NCBI RefSeq assembly: GCF_002127325.2
Contig: NC_035441.2
Span: 47,930,663 to 47,994,662, forward strand
Length of the DNA: 64,000 bases
Origin: Helianthus annuus
Taxonomy: Eukaryota > Streptophyta > Magnoliopsida > Asterales > Asteraceae
Reading direction: 5' to 3'
Numbering within the stretch: the first letter of the stretch is position 1; every line of letters starts with the position of its first letter. The notes below the pieces were generated by a model. The model had not been told where the DNA came from, ran no database searches, and was given only the letters and a program-made list of their open reading frames with translations. The position numbers and the translations under genes are program-made. Below are positions 21,606 through 32,216 of this stretch, in pieces.

Positions 21606-22661
21606 CTATGAGGAAGTAGCAGCAGTGGTTGTTTGTGACTTTTGTGCTGTCACTGGCATTGTCTCTGGGATCTCATCTTCCAGAGATGCCTTTGTTTTGG
21701 GTATGGTGGGTTTTCTGGATGTTTTTATTTTTGTCTTTTTGGTGGCAGGTGTGGGTTTTAAAGCAGTGGGTGTGCTGCTTTGATCACCTGGAGCAGTGGG
21801 CTCAGCAGCAGATACCTGAGGAGCAGTTTCATCTGCTAAATTCTGCTCAGGCACCTCTGCTTTTGTTTTTATTGGTGCCAACATTCTAGAGAATGTTTCA
21901 GGTGTTAAGCAGTTTATTTTAAAAGAGGCACCTTGTTTGGGCAATTCTGCATCTTCCTTTACAAATCTTTGTTCAAAATAGTAGCTTAGAAATCGTGGAA
22001 AGAGCAGAAATGCCTTATTATCAACCTTTTTTACCAAGTCATCAAATATTTCCTGGGAGTAATTAAAGTTTTGATTGTTTAAAATTGCATACCCCAGGCA
22101 TTGAATTTTTGTTGGTATTTCATTAAAAGACGTTGTTTTATTAGAAACACACATTAACAATGTGTGAAATAAAAATCTGGGTGCAGAAGGAAAATAACCT
22201 TTTTGCAAGGTATCCCTTTTAGGTTGCTCTGCATAGCCCCTGTTTATGAAATCCTTTTTCAACTCTTCTTTAGAAAATGAGGTTTTTCCTTTCAAATCAT
22301 CGAGTTTAAAGATTTCAGAAATGGATTGTGGAGAGATGTGAACCTTCTTACCCTGTATCGAGGAGTTGATGGCTGTGATGATGTCTCCTTGTTTTTCAAG
22401 GGTGGCATTCTTCCAGAACTCTCTCTGGGTTTGAAGATAAATGGGAGCGTCTGCTGTTATCAAAGTTTTGTACTTTGATGCAGATAGGGTATCCAGGATG
22501 GAGTCGAAGGTGTTGTCAGTTGTAGGTTTTGTGAGTATACCCACATAGTTGTGAGGAGATTTGTAACGAATCTCCGTGGATTCAGCAGCCATTTGAGTGG
22601 CGTCTGATGGAGTGGAGGAAGAAGATGGTTTTGATTTTGATTTCGATTTAGGTTTCGTCAT
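21606..22661 (-). CDS. Retroelement ORF A, copy 2 (351 aa)
   Basis: Amino-acid identical to the copies at 16,601-17,656 and 26,599-27,654. ATG context, core motifs and the terminal TAG before ORF B are unchanged. It lies internal in the element's predicted RNA, so it would be poorly reached by scanning ribosomes unless a sub-genomic transcript starts in the repeated leader. Confidence 0.8.
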   Translation of the reverse strand: MTKPKSKSKSKPSSSSTPSDATQMAAESTEIRYKSPHNYVGILTKPTTDNTFDSILDTLSASKYKTLITADAPIYLQTQREFWKNATLEKQGDIITAINSSIQGKKVHISPQSISEIFKLDDLKGKTSFSKEELKKDFINRGYAEQPKRDTLQKGYFPSAPRFLFHTLLMCVSNKTTSFNEIPTKIQCLGYAILNNQNFNYSQEIFDDLVKKVDNKAFLLFPRFLSYYFEQRFVKEDAELPKQGASFKINCLTPETFSRMLAPIKTKAEVPEQNLADETAPQVSAAEPTAPGDQSSTPTALKPTPATKKTKIKTSRKPTIPKTKASLEDEIPETMPVTAQKSQTTTAATSS

Positions 22662-24129
22662 TTTTGATGAAGAAGATCGAAGAAGGTTTTTGGAGTTATG
22701 AGAGGGAAACTGCTTTGTGAAGAGAATGTTTGGAATTCAATTCGACAGTGTGAGCCCCTGTTTGGGTTTAATCAGGGTTTTATTCAGGGAAAAAATGAAT
22801 GCTGATGTGGCAGCGGTTATAATGATCTGACGGCTAAAAACTGACCACGTGCCAACCCCTGATGAAATGGTAAATAATGGGGGACAGTTGTTTTGACAAC
22901 CACTGATGGATCAATCATCAGTAGTTGCAACGGTAATGAAATGAAGTAGTGGGTGTATCAGTGGATGGAACAATGATTTTAAACATCAGTGTTTTTGCAA
23001 GAAACAGAGGTTGACTATCAGCAGTGGACATACTTTAGAGGGCAGATGTTGAGGCACAACAACATTTAAGGAACAGCAGTGGTTGAAAACAGTAATGAGG
23101 ATCATTTGTGTAACAATTGTTTCTACAGCAGTGTTTTGACTTTTGACAAATAATTTTAGCATCTGCTTGTCCAGATGTAGGAATTGATTTTGTCTTGTGA
23201 AAGCACAATATCTTATCTAGCATCTGTTGAACACCAGAATTGCTATTCTTAACAAAATACATTTTAGATGTATATTGTCAAGATTAAATTGCCAGCAGTT
23301 ATCTACAGATATTTTTGTTCAAGGTTTTGCCAAATGTCCATTATTCCAGACAGTGGTTTAACATTCCAGATGATGAAAATTTTTTCTACTAAAACAACTC
23401 ATTTTGTGTCTAATTACTTGAACTAAAACATGAGTATCTCAGTAGTTCAAAATCAATTTGCAATCAATTTTTGATCTGTGACAACCAAACTTGAGCTTAT
23501 CATGACCTTGATATGTGAGCCATTTCCTTTTGATCAGATTTAAGGATAGTAATTTCACACAAAAATAAGGAAATTGCATCCTGACCAGAGAAGAACTTTT
23601 ACTATCAAAAATGAGTAAAAGTACAAAATATATTTTATAAAAAGTAATATATATCTGGATTTATTTAGGGAAAAGTACCTTAAAAAAATCAAAGGATGTT
23701 TTGAAAAATATCAAAAGGATCTGACAGCTTTTCAAATAAGTTCATGATCATATCATTCTCAAGTTATTTTGATCATTGACAATTGATTGTAAATTCTTCT
23801 TTTAAGGACAATCATTGGAGATGCCATAGATACCTGAACGAATCCTGTATTGATGAATGCACACAGTTGCATGATCCCATAGTTTAACCCAACTTTAACC
23901 TCAAGAGTGTTTTAAGCTTATACTCTTTTCTTTTGATTTCAAAAGTTTTGAGATAACCACACTTTGAGATTCATTCATTTTCTTTTTCCCTTTTTACCCT
24001 TTTTATTCACATGTTCAGAAATACCCACTGGGAGATTTTATTTTGAACACGCTTAGTCCAGAATCATTTTGAAGTAATGTTTTGAGAGATCTGACCACAT
24101 TTGTGCATGTTTTATTACCAGATCTCACA

Positions 24130-26595
24130 TTACATATGATTAGGACTATTTTGACACCTTATTTTCTTAATGTGTTTTGACAAAGTTGATTTGGTCCTTT
24201 TCATGATGGCATCCTTGAAGTACTCTGCTTCTTTTTCTTTGACCTCTTCCTCAGTCAGCTGTTTACCTTCTTTTTGGTCTGACACAAAAGTAGGATTGTA
24301 TGCTGATTTGAACATTGTTCTGAGGTTTTCAATCTGCTGTTCAAGTTTCATCATATGTTCTTGTTTCTTTGAAGCACTTGAAGCAGTTATCTTTCTTTTC
24401 TTCAGCCTTTTACAGGCTTCATCAGTCTGCTGCCTGGACCATTTTGATATGGCTTCAGCAGTATCTATTTTTGCATCTACCAGCTCCTTTTTCTTTCCTT
24501 TGTACTCAGCAGTGAGGTCATCAATGAGTTTTTTGTATTTTCTCCAGTTTGGAGCATTTTTCTTCTTTGCAGGATCATTTTTGATTCTGTCAATCCTCTC
24601 AGCTTCATGCTTTAATGCAACTAATGGCCATTCTTCAAACTGTTGTTCTTCAGCAGAATAGAATTTCTCTTTCATGATGTAGGCTAGATACTGTTTCCTT
24701 AACTTTTTCTTTTGATCAGCCTTTTCTTTGATTAGCTCTTGTGCAAATTCTTCTATCTGCTTTACTTTTGTGAAGTAGAACTCTAGTCTTTTAGCAATGC
24801 CTTCGTCGCTTAGACCTTCACTTTCACTCTCAACCTTAGCTTGCCTTGCCTTGATCTTGAGGTAATCATCTATATCCTCTGGTGGCATGTAGCCTATGAG
24901 TGAGGAGAATCTTCTTTTTGAAGGATCTTCTTCTGTATAGAATTGCCTCATCTCATTTTTGAGAGCTTCAATTTCCAGTGGATACTTTGTAGCATTAGGA
25001 TCATGTATTTCCTCATTGGCAGGGATTGGCTTTCTTTTTCTACTGAGGAGCTTTGGTTGTGATATAGGAAAGGTGATAGCAGTGGTGGATGATTGACTAA
25101 CAGCTGCTGAAACAACTGGTGTCTCAACTACTGTTGTCATTACAACTACTGATGTATCAACAGATGTCTTCTGCTTTTGAGCAGGGGTTATGATGGCAGT
25201 TGTTTGAGTGGTGATCAGTGGTTGACTAACAGTAGTTGAAACAACTGGTGTTTCAACCACTGTTTCCATTACAATAGATGTTGTAACATCTGTTGTCTTC
25301 TGCTTTTTGGCAGGGGGTGATAATGGTTTGGCTGTTTGTGATGGTAATGGTGGTGGAACAGTGGTTGTGATGGTATGTGATAGAGTGGTGTGTGTTGGAG
25401 GTGTGTGTGTTGTCGTCATGGCAGCTGTTTGGCTACTGACAACAGTTTTCGTAACTACTGATGTATCAGCTGTTTGAGATGATGACTGTTTTTCTTCTTC
25501 TGGTTCAATATACATCCCATCTTCTAATCCTTTCTTTCTCAACTTGATTTTCTCCCCCTTTTTGGCATTATCTGCAAGGGGTGTATCCATGAAGAGGATG
25601 GAAGATGGAACTTTTTCACCATGGGCATTCTTTTGTATGCTGGCCTTTATAGCCTTGATATCTGCTTGAGTGTCTTTAAACCTTGATTCCACCATGTTGG
25701 TCAGCATTTGTACTTGAATAACATGCTTTTGATCAGCCATATGTTGCTGTTTTTCAAGCATGGGTTGAAAAATATTCCAAAGCTCATTTGCAGCAAATGC
25801 ATGTTGTGCAGGTGCTTGAGCAGGAACAGCAGTAGCTTGTGCTTTCTGAGCTTTTAAAATCTCTTGCACCATATCTTTAATTTCAGCAACTGAATCTTCA
25901 AGTTTTTCAACTCTTTTCATCAATTCCTGATATTTTGAATCATCACCTACATTAGTAGGATCATCTGAATCCCCACCAGTGGTGGTTGTACCAATGTGTG
26001 ACTTAGGAACTGAGTCCCAAAAATCATCCATTGATGCCCCTTGTTCTTGGTACTGGGGACTTCTTTCTTCAGCACTCGATAAACCTTTGATGGTACCGGT
26101 GGTTAGAATCAACTCACTGGTGGTTACCGATATTGCCATGGAAGAAATTGCCTTCAAGGGAGTCTGATTAATGTAACAACTGTCCAACTGAAGATCTGTT
26201 GATCCATCAGTTGTAGTTGCTGCTCCACTTGAACTACCACCGAGAGTTACTTGTAACTCAGGGGGTGTAACCTCCTCAGCTGTTGCTGGGATAGCAGAGG
26301 TATAAGCATCAGACCCAGTCACTTGTGGAGGTATACTCTCAGTAATGGGTGATAGAGAGGAACTGGTTTGTGTCTGTGCAATATCAACTGCATGCAACAG
26401 GGGTATTATTGATTGTGGCATTATGATTGGTGAGGGTATGGGTGTTGAAAGAGACATGTCCTTGGGATCAGGACTGTGGAAGATAGATCCGAGTGGATCC
26501 AGAGCTTCATAATTTGGTGTCCCTGTGGTTACAACCTGATCCTTTTGTGAGGATGCAGGAGGAGTTTGAGGCTGGGGTTGAGATCTTTCTTCCAA
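24130..26595 (-). CDS. Retroelement ORF B, copy 3 (821 aa, chimeric C-terminus)
   Basis: As copy 2, with the same junction-derived tail. It lacks four residues because of an in-frame 12-bp deletion (KARQAKVKAKVE becomes KARQAKVE) at about 24,840, at a short internal repeat (AAAGCTAAGGTT-like), consistent with slippage. It also carries one V to I change. This is the copy nearest the 5' LTR, so the first in the predicted transcript. Confidence 0.75.
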   Translation of the reverse strand: MEERSQPQPQTPPASSQKDQVVTTGTPNYEALDPLGSIFHSPDPKDMSLSTPIPSPIIMPQSIIPLLHAVDIAQTQTSSSLSPITESIPPQVTGSDAYTSAIPATAEEVTPPELQVTLGGSSSGAATTTDGSTDLQLDSCYINQTPLKAISSMAISVTTSELILTTGTIKGLSSAEERSPQYQEQGASMDDFWDSVPKSHIGTTTTGGDSDDPTNVGDDSKYQELMKRVEKLEDSVAEIKDMVQEILKAQKAQATAVPAQAPAQHAFAANELWNIFQPMLEKQQHMADQKHVIQVQMLTNMVESRFKDTQADIKAIKASIQKNAHGEKVPSSILFMDTPLADNAKKGEKIKLRKKGLEDGMYIEPEEEKQSSSQTADTSVVTKTVVSSQTAAMTTTHTPPTHTTLSHTITTTVPPPLPSQTAKPLSPPAKKQKTTDVTTSIVMETVVETPVVSTTVSQPLITTQTTAIITPAQKQKTSVDTSVVVMTTVVETPVVSAAVSQSSTTAITFPISQPKLLSRKRKPIPANEEIHDPNATKYPLEIEALKNEMRQFYTEEDPSKRRFSSLIGYMPPEDIDDYLKIKARQAKVESESEGLSDEGIAKRLEFYFTKVKQIEEFAQELIKEKADQKKKLRKQYLAYIMKEKFYSAEEQQFEEWPLVALKHEAERIDRIKNDPAKKKNAPNWRKYKKLIDDLTAEYKGKKKELVDAKIDTAEAISKWSRQQTDEACKRLKKRKITASSASKKQEHMMKLEQQIENLRTMFKSAYNPTFVSDQKEGKQLTEEEVKEKEAEYFKDAIMKRTKSTLSKHIKKIRCQNSPNHM

Positions 26596-26598
26596 CTG

Positions 26599-27654
26599 CT
26601 ATGAGGAAGTAGCAGCAGTGGTTGTTTGTGACTTTTGTGCTGTCACTGGCATTGTCTCTGGGATCTCATCTTCCAGAGATGCCTTTGTTTTGGGTATGGT
26701 GGGTTTTCTGGATGTTTTTATTTTTGTCTTTTTGGTGGCAGGTGTGGGTTTTAAAGCAGTGGGTGTGCTGCTTTGATCACCTGGAGCAGTGGGCTCAGCA
26801 GCAGATACCTGAGGAGCAGTTTCATCTGCTAAATTCTGCTCAGGCACCTCTGCTTTTGTTTTTATTGGTGCCAACATTCTAGAGAATGTTTCAGGTGTTA
26901 AGCAGTTTATTTTAAAAGAGGCACCTTGTTTGGGCAATTCTGCATCTTCCTTTACAAATCTTTGTTCAAAATAGTAGCTTAGAAATCGTGGAAAGAGCAG
27001 AAATGCCTTATTATCAACCTTTTTTACCAAGTCATCAAATATTTCCTGGGAGTAATTAAAGTTTTGATTGTTTAAAATTGCATACCCCAGGCATTGAATT
27101 TTTGTTGGTATTTCATTAAAAGACGTTGTTTTATTAGAAACACACATTAACAATGTGTGAAATAAAAATCTGGGTGCAGAAGGAAAATAACCTTTTTGCA
27201 AGGTATCCCTTTTAGGTTGCTCTGCATAGCCCCTGTTTATGAAATCCTTTTTCAACTCTTCTTTAGAAAATGAGGTTTTTCCTTTCAAATCATCGAGTTT
27301 AAAGATTTCAGAAATGGATTGTGGAGAGATGTGAACCTTCTTACCCTGTATCGAGGAGTTGATGGCTGTGATGATGTCTCCTTGTTTTTCAAGGGTGGCA
27401 TTCTTCCAGAACTCTCTCTGGGTTTGAAGATAAATGGGAGCGTCTGCTGTTATCAAAGTTTTGTACTTTGATGCAGATAGGGTATCCAGGATGGAGTCGA
27501 AGGTGTTGTCAGTTGTAGGTTTTGTGAGTATACCCACATAGTTGTGAGGAGATTTGTAACGAATCTCCGTGGATTCAGCAGCCATTTGAGTGGCGTCTGA
27601 TGGAGTGGAGGAAGAAGATGGTTTTGATTTTGATTTCGATTTAGGTTTCGTCAT
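26599..27654 (-). CDS. Retroelement ORF A, copy 3 (351 aa), 5'-proximal
   Basis: Identical in amino acids to the other two copies. It is the first long ORF after the 5' LTR (about 2 kb downstream of the primer site), so it is the copy most likely to be translated from a full-length RNA. Ends in TAG followed in frame by CAG TTG and ORF B. Confidence 0.8.
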   Translation of the reverse strand: MTKPKSKSKSKPSSSSTPSDATQMAAESTEIRYKSPHNYVGILTKPTTDNTFDSILDTLSASKYKTLITADAPIYLQTQREFWKNATLEKQGDIITAINSSIQGKKVHISPQSISEIFKLDDLKGKTSFSKEELKKDFINRGYAEQPKRDTLQKGYFPSAPRFLFHTLLMCVSNKTTSFNEIPTKIQCLGYAILNNQNFNYSQEIFDDLVKKVDNKAFLLFPRFLSYYFEQRFVKEDAELPKQGASFKINCLTPETFSRMLAPIKTKAEVPEQNLADETAPQVSAAEPTAPGDQSSTPTALKPTPATKKTKIKTSRKPTIPKTKASLEDEIPETMPVTAQKSQTTTAATSS

Positions 27655-29194
27655 TTTTGATGAAGAAGATCGAAGAAGGTTTTTGGAGTTATGAGAGGGA
27701 AACTGCTTTGTGAAGAGAATGTTTGGAATTCAATTCGACAGTGTGAGCCCCTGTTTGGGTTTAATCAGGGTTTTATTCAGGGAAAAAATGAATGCTGATG
27801 TGGCAGCGGTTATAATGATCTGACGGCTAAAAACTGACCACGTGCCAACCCCTGATGAAATGGTAAATAATGGGGGACAGTTGTTTTGACAACCACTGAT
27901 GGATCAATCATCAGTAGTTGCAACGGTAATGAAATGAAGTAGTGGGTGTATCAGTGGATGGAACAATGATTTTAAACATCAGTGTTTTTGCAAGAAACAG
28001 AGGTTGACTATCAGCAGTGGACATACTTTAGAGGGCAGATGTTGAGGCACAACAACATTTAAGGAACAGCAGTGGTTGAAAACAGTAATGAGGATCATTT
28101 GTGTAACAATTGTTTCTACAGCAGTGTTTTGACTTTTGACAAATAATTTTAGCATCTGCTTGTCCAGATGTAGGAATTGATTTTGTCTTGTGAAAGCACA
28201 ATATCTTATCTAGCATCTGTTGAACACCAGAATTGCTATTCTTAACAAAATACATTTTAGATGTATATTGTCAAGATTAAATTGCCAGCAGTTATCTACA
28301 GATATTTTTGTTCAAGGTTTTGCCAAATGTCCATTATTCCAGACAGTGGTTTAACATTCCAGATGATGAAAAATTTTTCTACTAAAACAACCCATTTTGT
28401 GTCTAATTACTTGAACTAAAACATGAGTATCTCAGTAGTTCAAAATCAATTTGCAATCAATTTTTGATCTGTGACAACCAAACTTGAGCTTATCATGACC
28501 TTGATATGTGAGCCATTTCCTTTTGATCAGATTTAAGGATAGTAATTTCACACAAAAATAAGGAAATTGCATCCTGACCAGAGAAGAACTTTTACTATCA
28601 AAAATGAGTAAAAGTACAAAATATATTTTATAAAAAGTAATATATATCTGGATTTATTTAGGGAAAAGTACCTTAAAAAAATCAAAGGATGTTTTGAAAA
28701 ATATCAAAAGGATCTGACAGCTTTTCAAATAAGTTCATGATCATATCATTCTCAAGTTATTTTGATCATTGACAATTGATTGTAAATTCTTCTTTTAAGG
28801 ACAATCATTGGAGATGCCATAGATACCTGAACGAATCCTGTATTGATGAATGCACACAGTTGCATGATCCCATAGTTTAACCCAACTTTAACCTCAAGAG
28901 TGTTTTAAGCTTATACTCTTTTCTTTTGATTTCAAAAGTTTTGAGATAACCACACTTTGAGATTCATTCATTTTCTTTTTCCCTTTTTACCCTTTTTATT
29001 CACATGTTCAGAAATACCCACTGGGAGATTTTATTTTGAACACGCTTAGTCCAGAATCATTTTGAAGTAATGTTTTGAGAGATCTGACCACATTTGTGCA
29101 TGTTTTATTACCAGATCTCACATTACATATGATTAGGACTATTTTGACACCTTATTTTCTTAATGTGTTTTGACAAAGTTGATTTGGTCCTTTT

Positions 29195-29638
29195 GAGGAT
29201 TCTCAACCTGCCTTTGAACACATAAGAATTTTGACTAAAGCTTTATTTCCCTCATTCTATGTCAGCAGAACACTAGTGTTTAGATGAACATAGGTTTTGC
29301 TGATCTGAGGTGCATACTTTAGTGTAAAATATAAAAACATCACAAAATTTCATAACAACAGTTGACATCAATTTTGAATGAAGATGAACACACCATAGTT
29401 TTCAGATAAGTTTCCAGATCTGGAAACTAATAGTGATTTGTGCATGACATCATCAGTTGTATGAGATTTGTGAATCTTATGACATCTTGGTTGTTTTACA
29501 GAGCTTTTGAGTCATCATTTTGAACATGATTTCTCGTTACTCTGTTTTTCAACAGAAATGCGACCAACCTTAGTATCAATGAATTGTGAGCTGAACTGTT
29601 ATGTCAAATTGATGGTTAGATCGAATTTGACTGTCCAA
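29195..29638 (-). other. Unique 5' leader of the LTR element
   Basis: Single-copy sequence between the primer site and the first cassette. No coding frame or packaging motif could be recognised. Confidence 0.7.
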
Positions 29639-29650
29639 GCTCTGATACCA
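29639..29650 (-). other. Primer binding site for initiator Met-tRNA
   Basis: The minus strand reads TGGTATCAGAGC two bases inside the LTR end (…CCTAACA AT TGGTATCAGAGC). This is the complement of the 3' end of plant initiator Met-tRNA, the usual copia primer. Confidence 0.93.
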
Positions 29651-29652
29651 AT

Positions 29653-30466
29653 TGTTAGGATCTGAGGCTCTCATGATTGTGCTTGTTTGTATGAATTGAA
29701 CATTCAGTGTATATGAAATAAAGTAAAGTGCAGCGGAAATGAATACAAACTTTGTTAAACACAATCAAAGGAGAATAAAGTTTGATAAACAATAGCTTTT
29801 TTTTCATAGAGTCGAAAGATTACATTAAAAGCAAAAGGTTACAATGCAAGCTTACAGACTAAACTCCCCGTCAGCCTGATACTCCAGAGTTGGTTGCACA
29901 AGATGAAAGGATTGAATTGAGGAGAAGAACTCACTCAAAATGAATCAAATGTAACAGTACAGAGTACTGTTATATTTATAGGCAAACCAAACTACTGATG
30001 TACTTCAGCTGACGTCACCATGATAGTGACTTCTAACAGCCTAACAACTTATAAACACTGATCTCTACAGAACTACTGATGTCTAACAACTGATTGATAA
30101 TACAATATAAATCGAGTCTAACACTGTTCACGTTCCACTGTTGTAGCATAAGCACTGATTACTTGAACATCAGTGCTTTCTTCAAAAGGTGATCAGTCTT
30201 TGAATGAGCAGTGCTTGGATCTTCAGCAGTACTTAAGAGACAACAGTAGATAGAGCTCAGCGTTTGCCTTTCAGCAGTCTTTGGTTGTTTCATCAGTGTT
30301 TGGTTCATCAGTTGTTCTTCTGAGCAGTGTTTAGGGTGTATCGGCAGATAGGTAACCACTGTCAAGGGGAGAGCTTAGTGTAAACATCTGCTTATTGTGA
30401 ATCCACTGTTGTGACCAGGTTTTGGCTTTACATTATCTGTTCCTCTGGTAGGGTTCAATCCCAACA
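29653..30466 (-). repeat. 5' LTR (814 bp)
   Basis: Near-identical to 12,833-13,645. A TATA-like word TATAAATATA lies on the minus strand at 29,980-29,971, so transcription would run leftward through the three cassettes. Differences from the other LTR seen by eye: one T-run length change and five substitutions. Confidence 0.95.
29971..29980 (-). promoter_or_regulatory. TATA box of the 5' LTR
   Basis: TATAAATATA on the minus strand, preceded by GGTTTGCC and about 320 bp from the downstream LTR edge, a plausible U3 position. Confidence 0.55.
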
Positions 30467-30685
30467 ACCAAAAATGATAAGAACGAACACTGGTACCGAC
30501 ATGATTGTTCATATCTGTAACACCTCGAAATTTTGTATCAAATAATATGGCAACACGTGTCTAATCAACGTTCAAAATATGCCACAATGTTGGACGAGAG
30601 GGACTAAATGTGTAATAATGTGGAAGATTGGATGTGGAGGGACCATTTGTGTCAACATGCCAATAATTTGGCCTCTGAGTAACCC

Positions 30686-30870
30686 TTACGGACAACAACG
30701 CTTAAAGCCTTACGGACTGTAAAGCTAATAGAATATTGTTTCAGGCAAGCGGTTATGGTCCGTAAGCCTTAAGTGCTTACGGACCGTAAGCAACTCAAAA
30801 ACCATGGGCGGTAAGAGGCTTATGGACCGTAAGCCTGAGACCTTTACGGCCCGTAAGGCAGCATGCTGGC
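30686..30870. repeat. Cluster of TTACGGACCGTAAG palindromes in U3
   Basis: Variants of TTACGGACCGTAA or its halves occur about eight times in 185 bp (for example CTTACGGACCGTAAGC near 30,775-30,791 and TTTACGGCCCGTAAGG near 30,842). They lie upstream of the TATA box of the solo LTR. Confidence 0.7.
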
Positions 30871-31021
30871 AGTTTTTGTTTGTTGCTCAAGGCAGCTTGT
30901 ATTGCTGCCACCTCTCTTGCATTTTGACATCATTCTTCAGCTTCTTACACCTCATAAACTAGCTGGAATCATCCTAGAACTACCCTTAACACTTGGCAAG
31001 ATCCTAGAAAGCTTTTGCAAC

Positions 31022-31029
31022 TATAAATA
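31022..31029 (+). promoter_or_regulatory. TATA box of the solo LTR
   Basis: CTATAAATAGCAACC in an otherwise unremarkable stretch, followed about 30-60 bp later by a CT-rich leader (TTTCTCATTTCTCTTCTC). Confidence 0.55.
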
Positions 31030-32182
31030 GCAACCTTGTTCAACCAAAATTCTTTGCTCATTTCTCATTTCTCTTCTCTAACACTCTTGGAGTTGTTTCC
31101 TGACCAAATGATGCCTCCTAACTGAGTTCATTTTCATCCTAGAACACTTGTAACTGTTCCTTCTCAGTTCTTTTTTTGTAGGCTAAGTAATTAGCTGAAA
31201 GTCAAGCAAATTGACTTTTGATTTGACTTTTGGTTATGACCATTATGGTCCAGCCATTGTTCAAATTAAACATGGCTACGTGATTGTAATAAGGTAGGAG
31301 ATAATCCCCTATGAGGGCACTTCCTCAAGATCACGTTAATTTAGTCAAATGATGGGTTAAAGTTATAATAAAATAAACGTCAAAAGCAGTTTTTTCGGAA
31401 AACATATAAAATGAACTTATAAATGCTTAAACACATATTTTTTGACACTATATCAGTTGGTAAGTTATATTACAACATGTCTAAGCATGTTCAGCCTGTC
31501 ATTTCCAGTTTATAGTCCGGTTCGTAACCGAAAGTCAAACAGTTTGACTTCTGCTTTGACTTTCGATTCTGACCCGATTTAGCTAAGTTAGCTACTGATT
31601 TGAAGTTGCATTATGATCATATTTATGTATGGAATAACCCTATGAAGTTATACCATTTGATCATAATCAGTTGTCGGGTTTTATGCAAGTTCTTATTATA
31701 TGCCATAAAAATGCCAATTTTGCCCTTTTGTGCATGAATTGGTTGTTAAAACATATTGAACATAAATGTGTAATACCTACTGATATGGTAACATAATAAA
31801 GATGATTTGGCATAATGAACTTGATACTAACTCATCCGATCACCCGACACCGCCTATGCGCGTACGATTGACGTATGTAACTTAGTTTATGTACGTTAAT
31901 CGAATTAGGTAAAATCTTTCAAATTCTTATAAATTCCAGAATGCATTATTGTTTAACCATATTATACAAGTCTTAGTACTTGTGAGGGTTTAAACTACAT
32001 TCTATCCGGTCATCGCTTAATCTAGCATACCGTACCGTTTTCTTTATATATTAGTTAATCGGTCCAGGTCTATGACTTGAATAGGACCCGTTAACATTCT
32101 AATTGGTTATTATACCATTCATTCCAGACTAGGGCTTCCAGTAAATTGCAACCTTGCTAGTTCTTTTGTTTGAACGGTTGTG

Positions 32183-32214
<32 letters not shown>

Positions 32215-32216
<2 letters not shown>

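Larger units (their letters stand above)
14192..29194 (-). repeat. Three tandem copies of a 5.0-kb cassette
   Basis: Unit borders are set by the shared sequence at 14,192, 19,197 and 24,202 (CATGATGGCATCCTTG). Copy 1 is 14,192-19,196 (5,005 bp), copy 2 is 19,197-24,201 (5,005 bp) and copy 3 is 24,202-29,194 (4,993 bp, short by one 12-bp in-frame deletion). Copies 2 and 3 share four coding differences from copy 1. Copy 3 adds one substitution and the deletion, plus two noncoding differences near 28,370-28,392. The junction GGTCCTTTT/CATGATGG merges the ends CCATTTT/CATG (14,188) and GGTCCTTTT/GAGG (29,190), sharing only TTTT. Confidence 0.95.
12833..30466 (-). mobile_element. Non-autonomous Sirevirus/SIRE-like LTR retrotransposon, no gag-pol
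   Basis: Seen: TG...CA LTRs at 12,833-13,645 and 29,653-30,466, a perfect 5-bp TSD ACCAA (12,828-12,832 and 30,467-30,471), an initiator-Met-tRNA primer site next to the right LTR and a polypurine tract next to the left LTR. Transcription is therefore leftward. The interior (about 16 kb) has no zinc knuckle, protease, integrase, reverse transcriptase or RNase H. It has three tandem 5-kb cassettes, each with a leader and two ORFs. Known: Sirevirus (SIRE/Maximus) copia elements carry an extra env-like ORF downstream of pol. Inferred: this element kept or acquired only that part and would need enzymes from another element. The LTRs differ by about five substitutions and one indel by eye (about 0.6%), so the insertion is recent. 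Confidence 0.9.
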
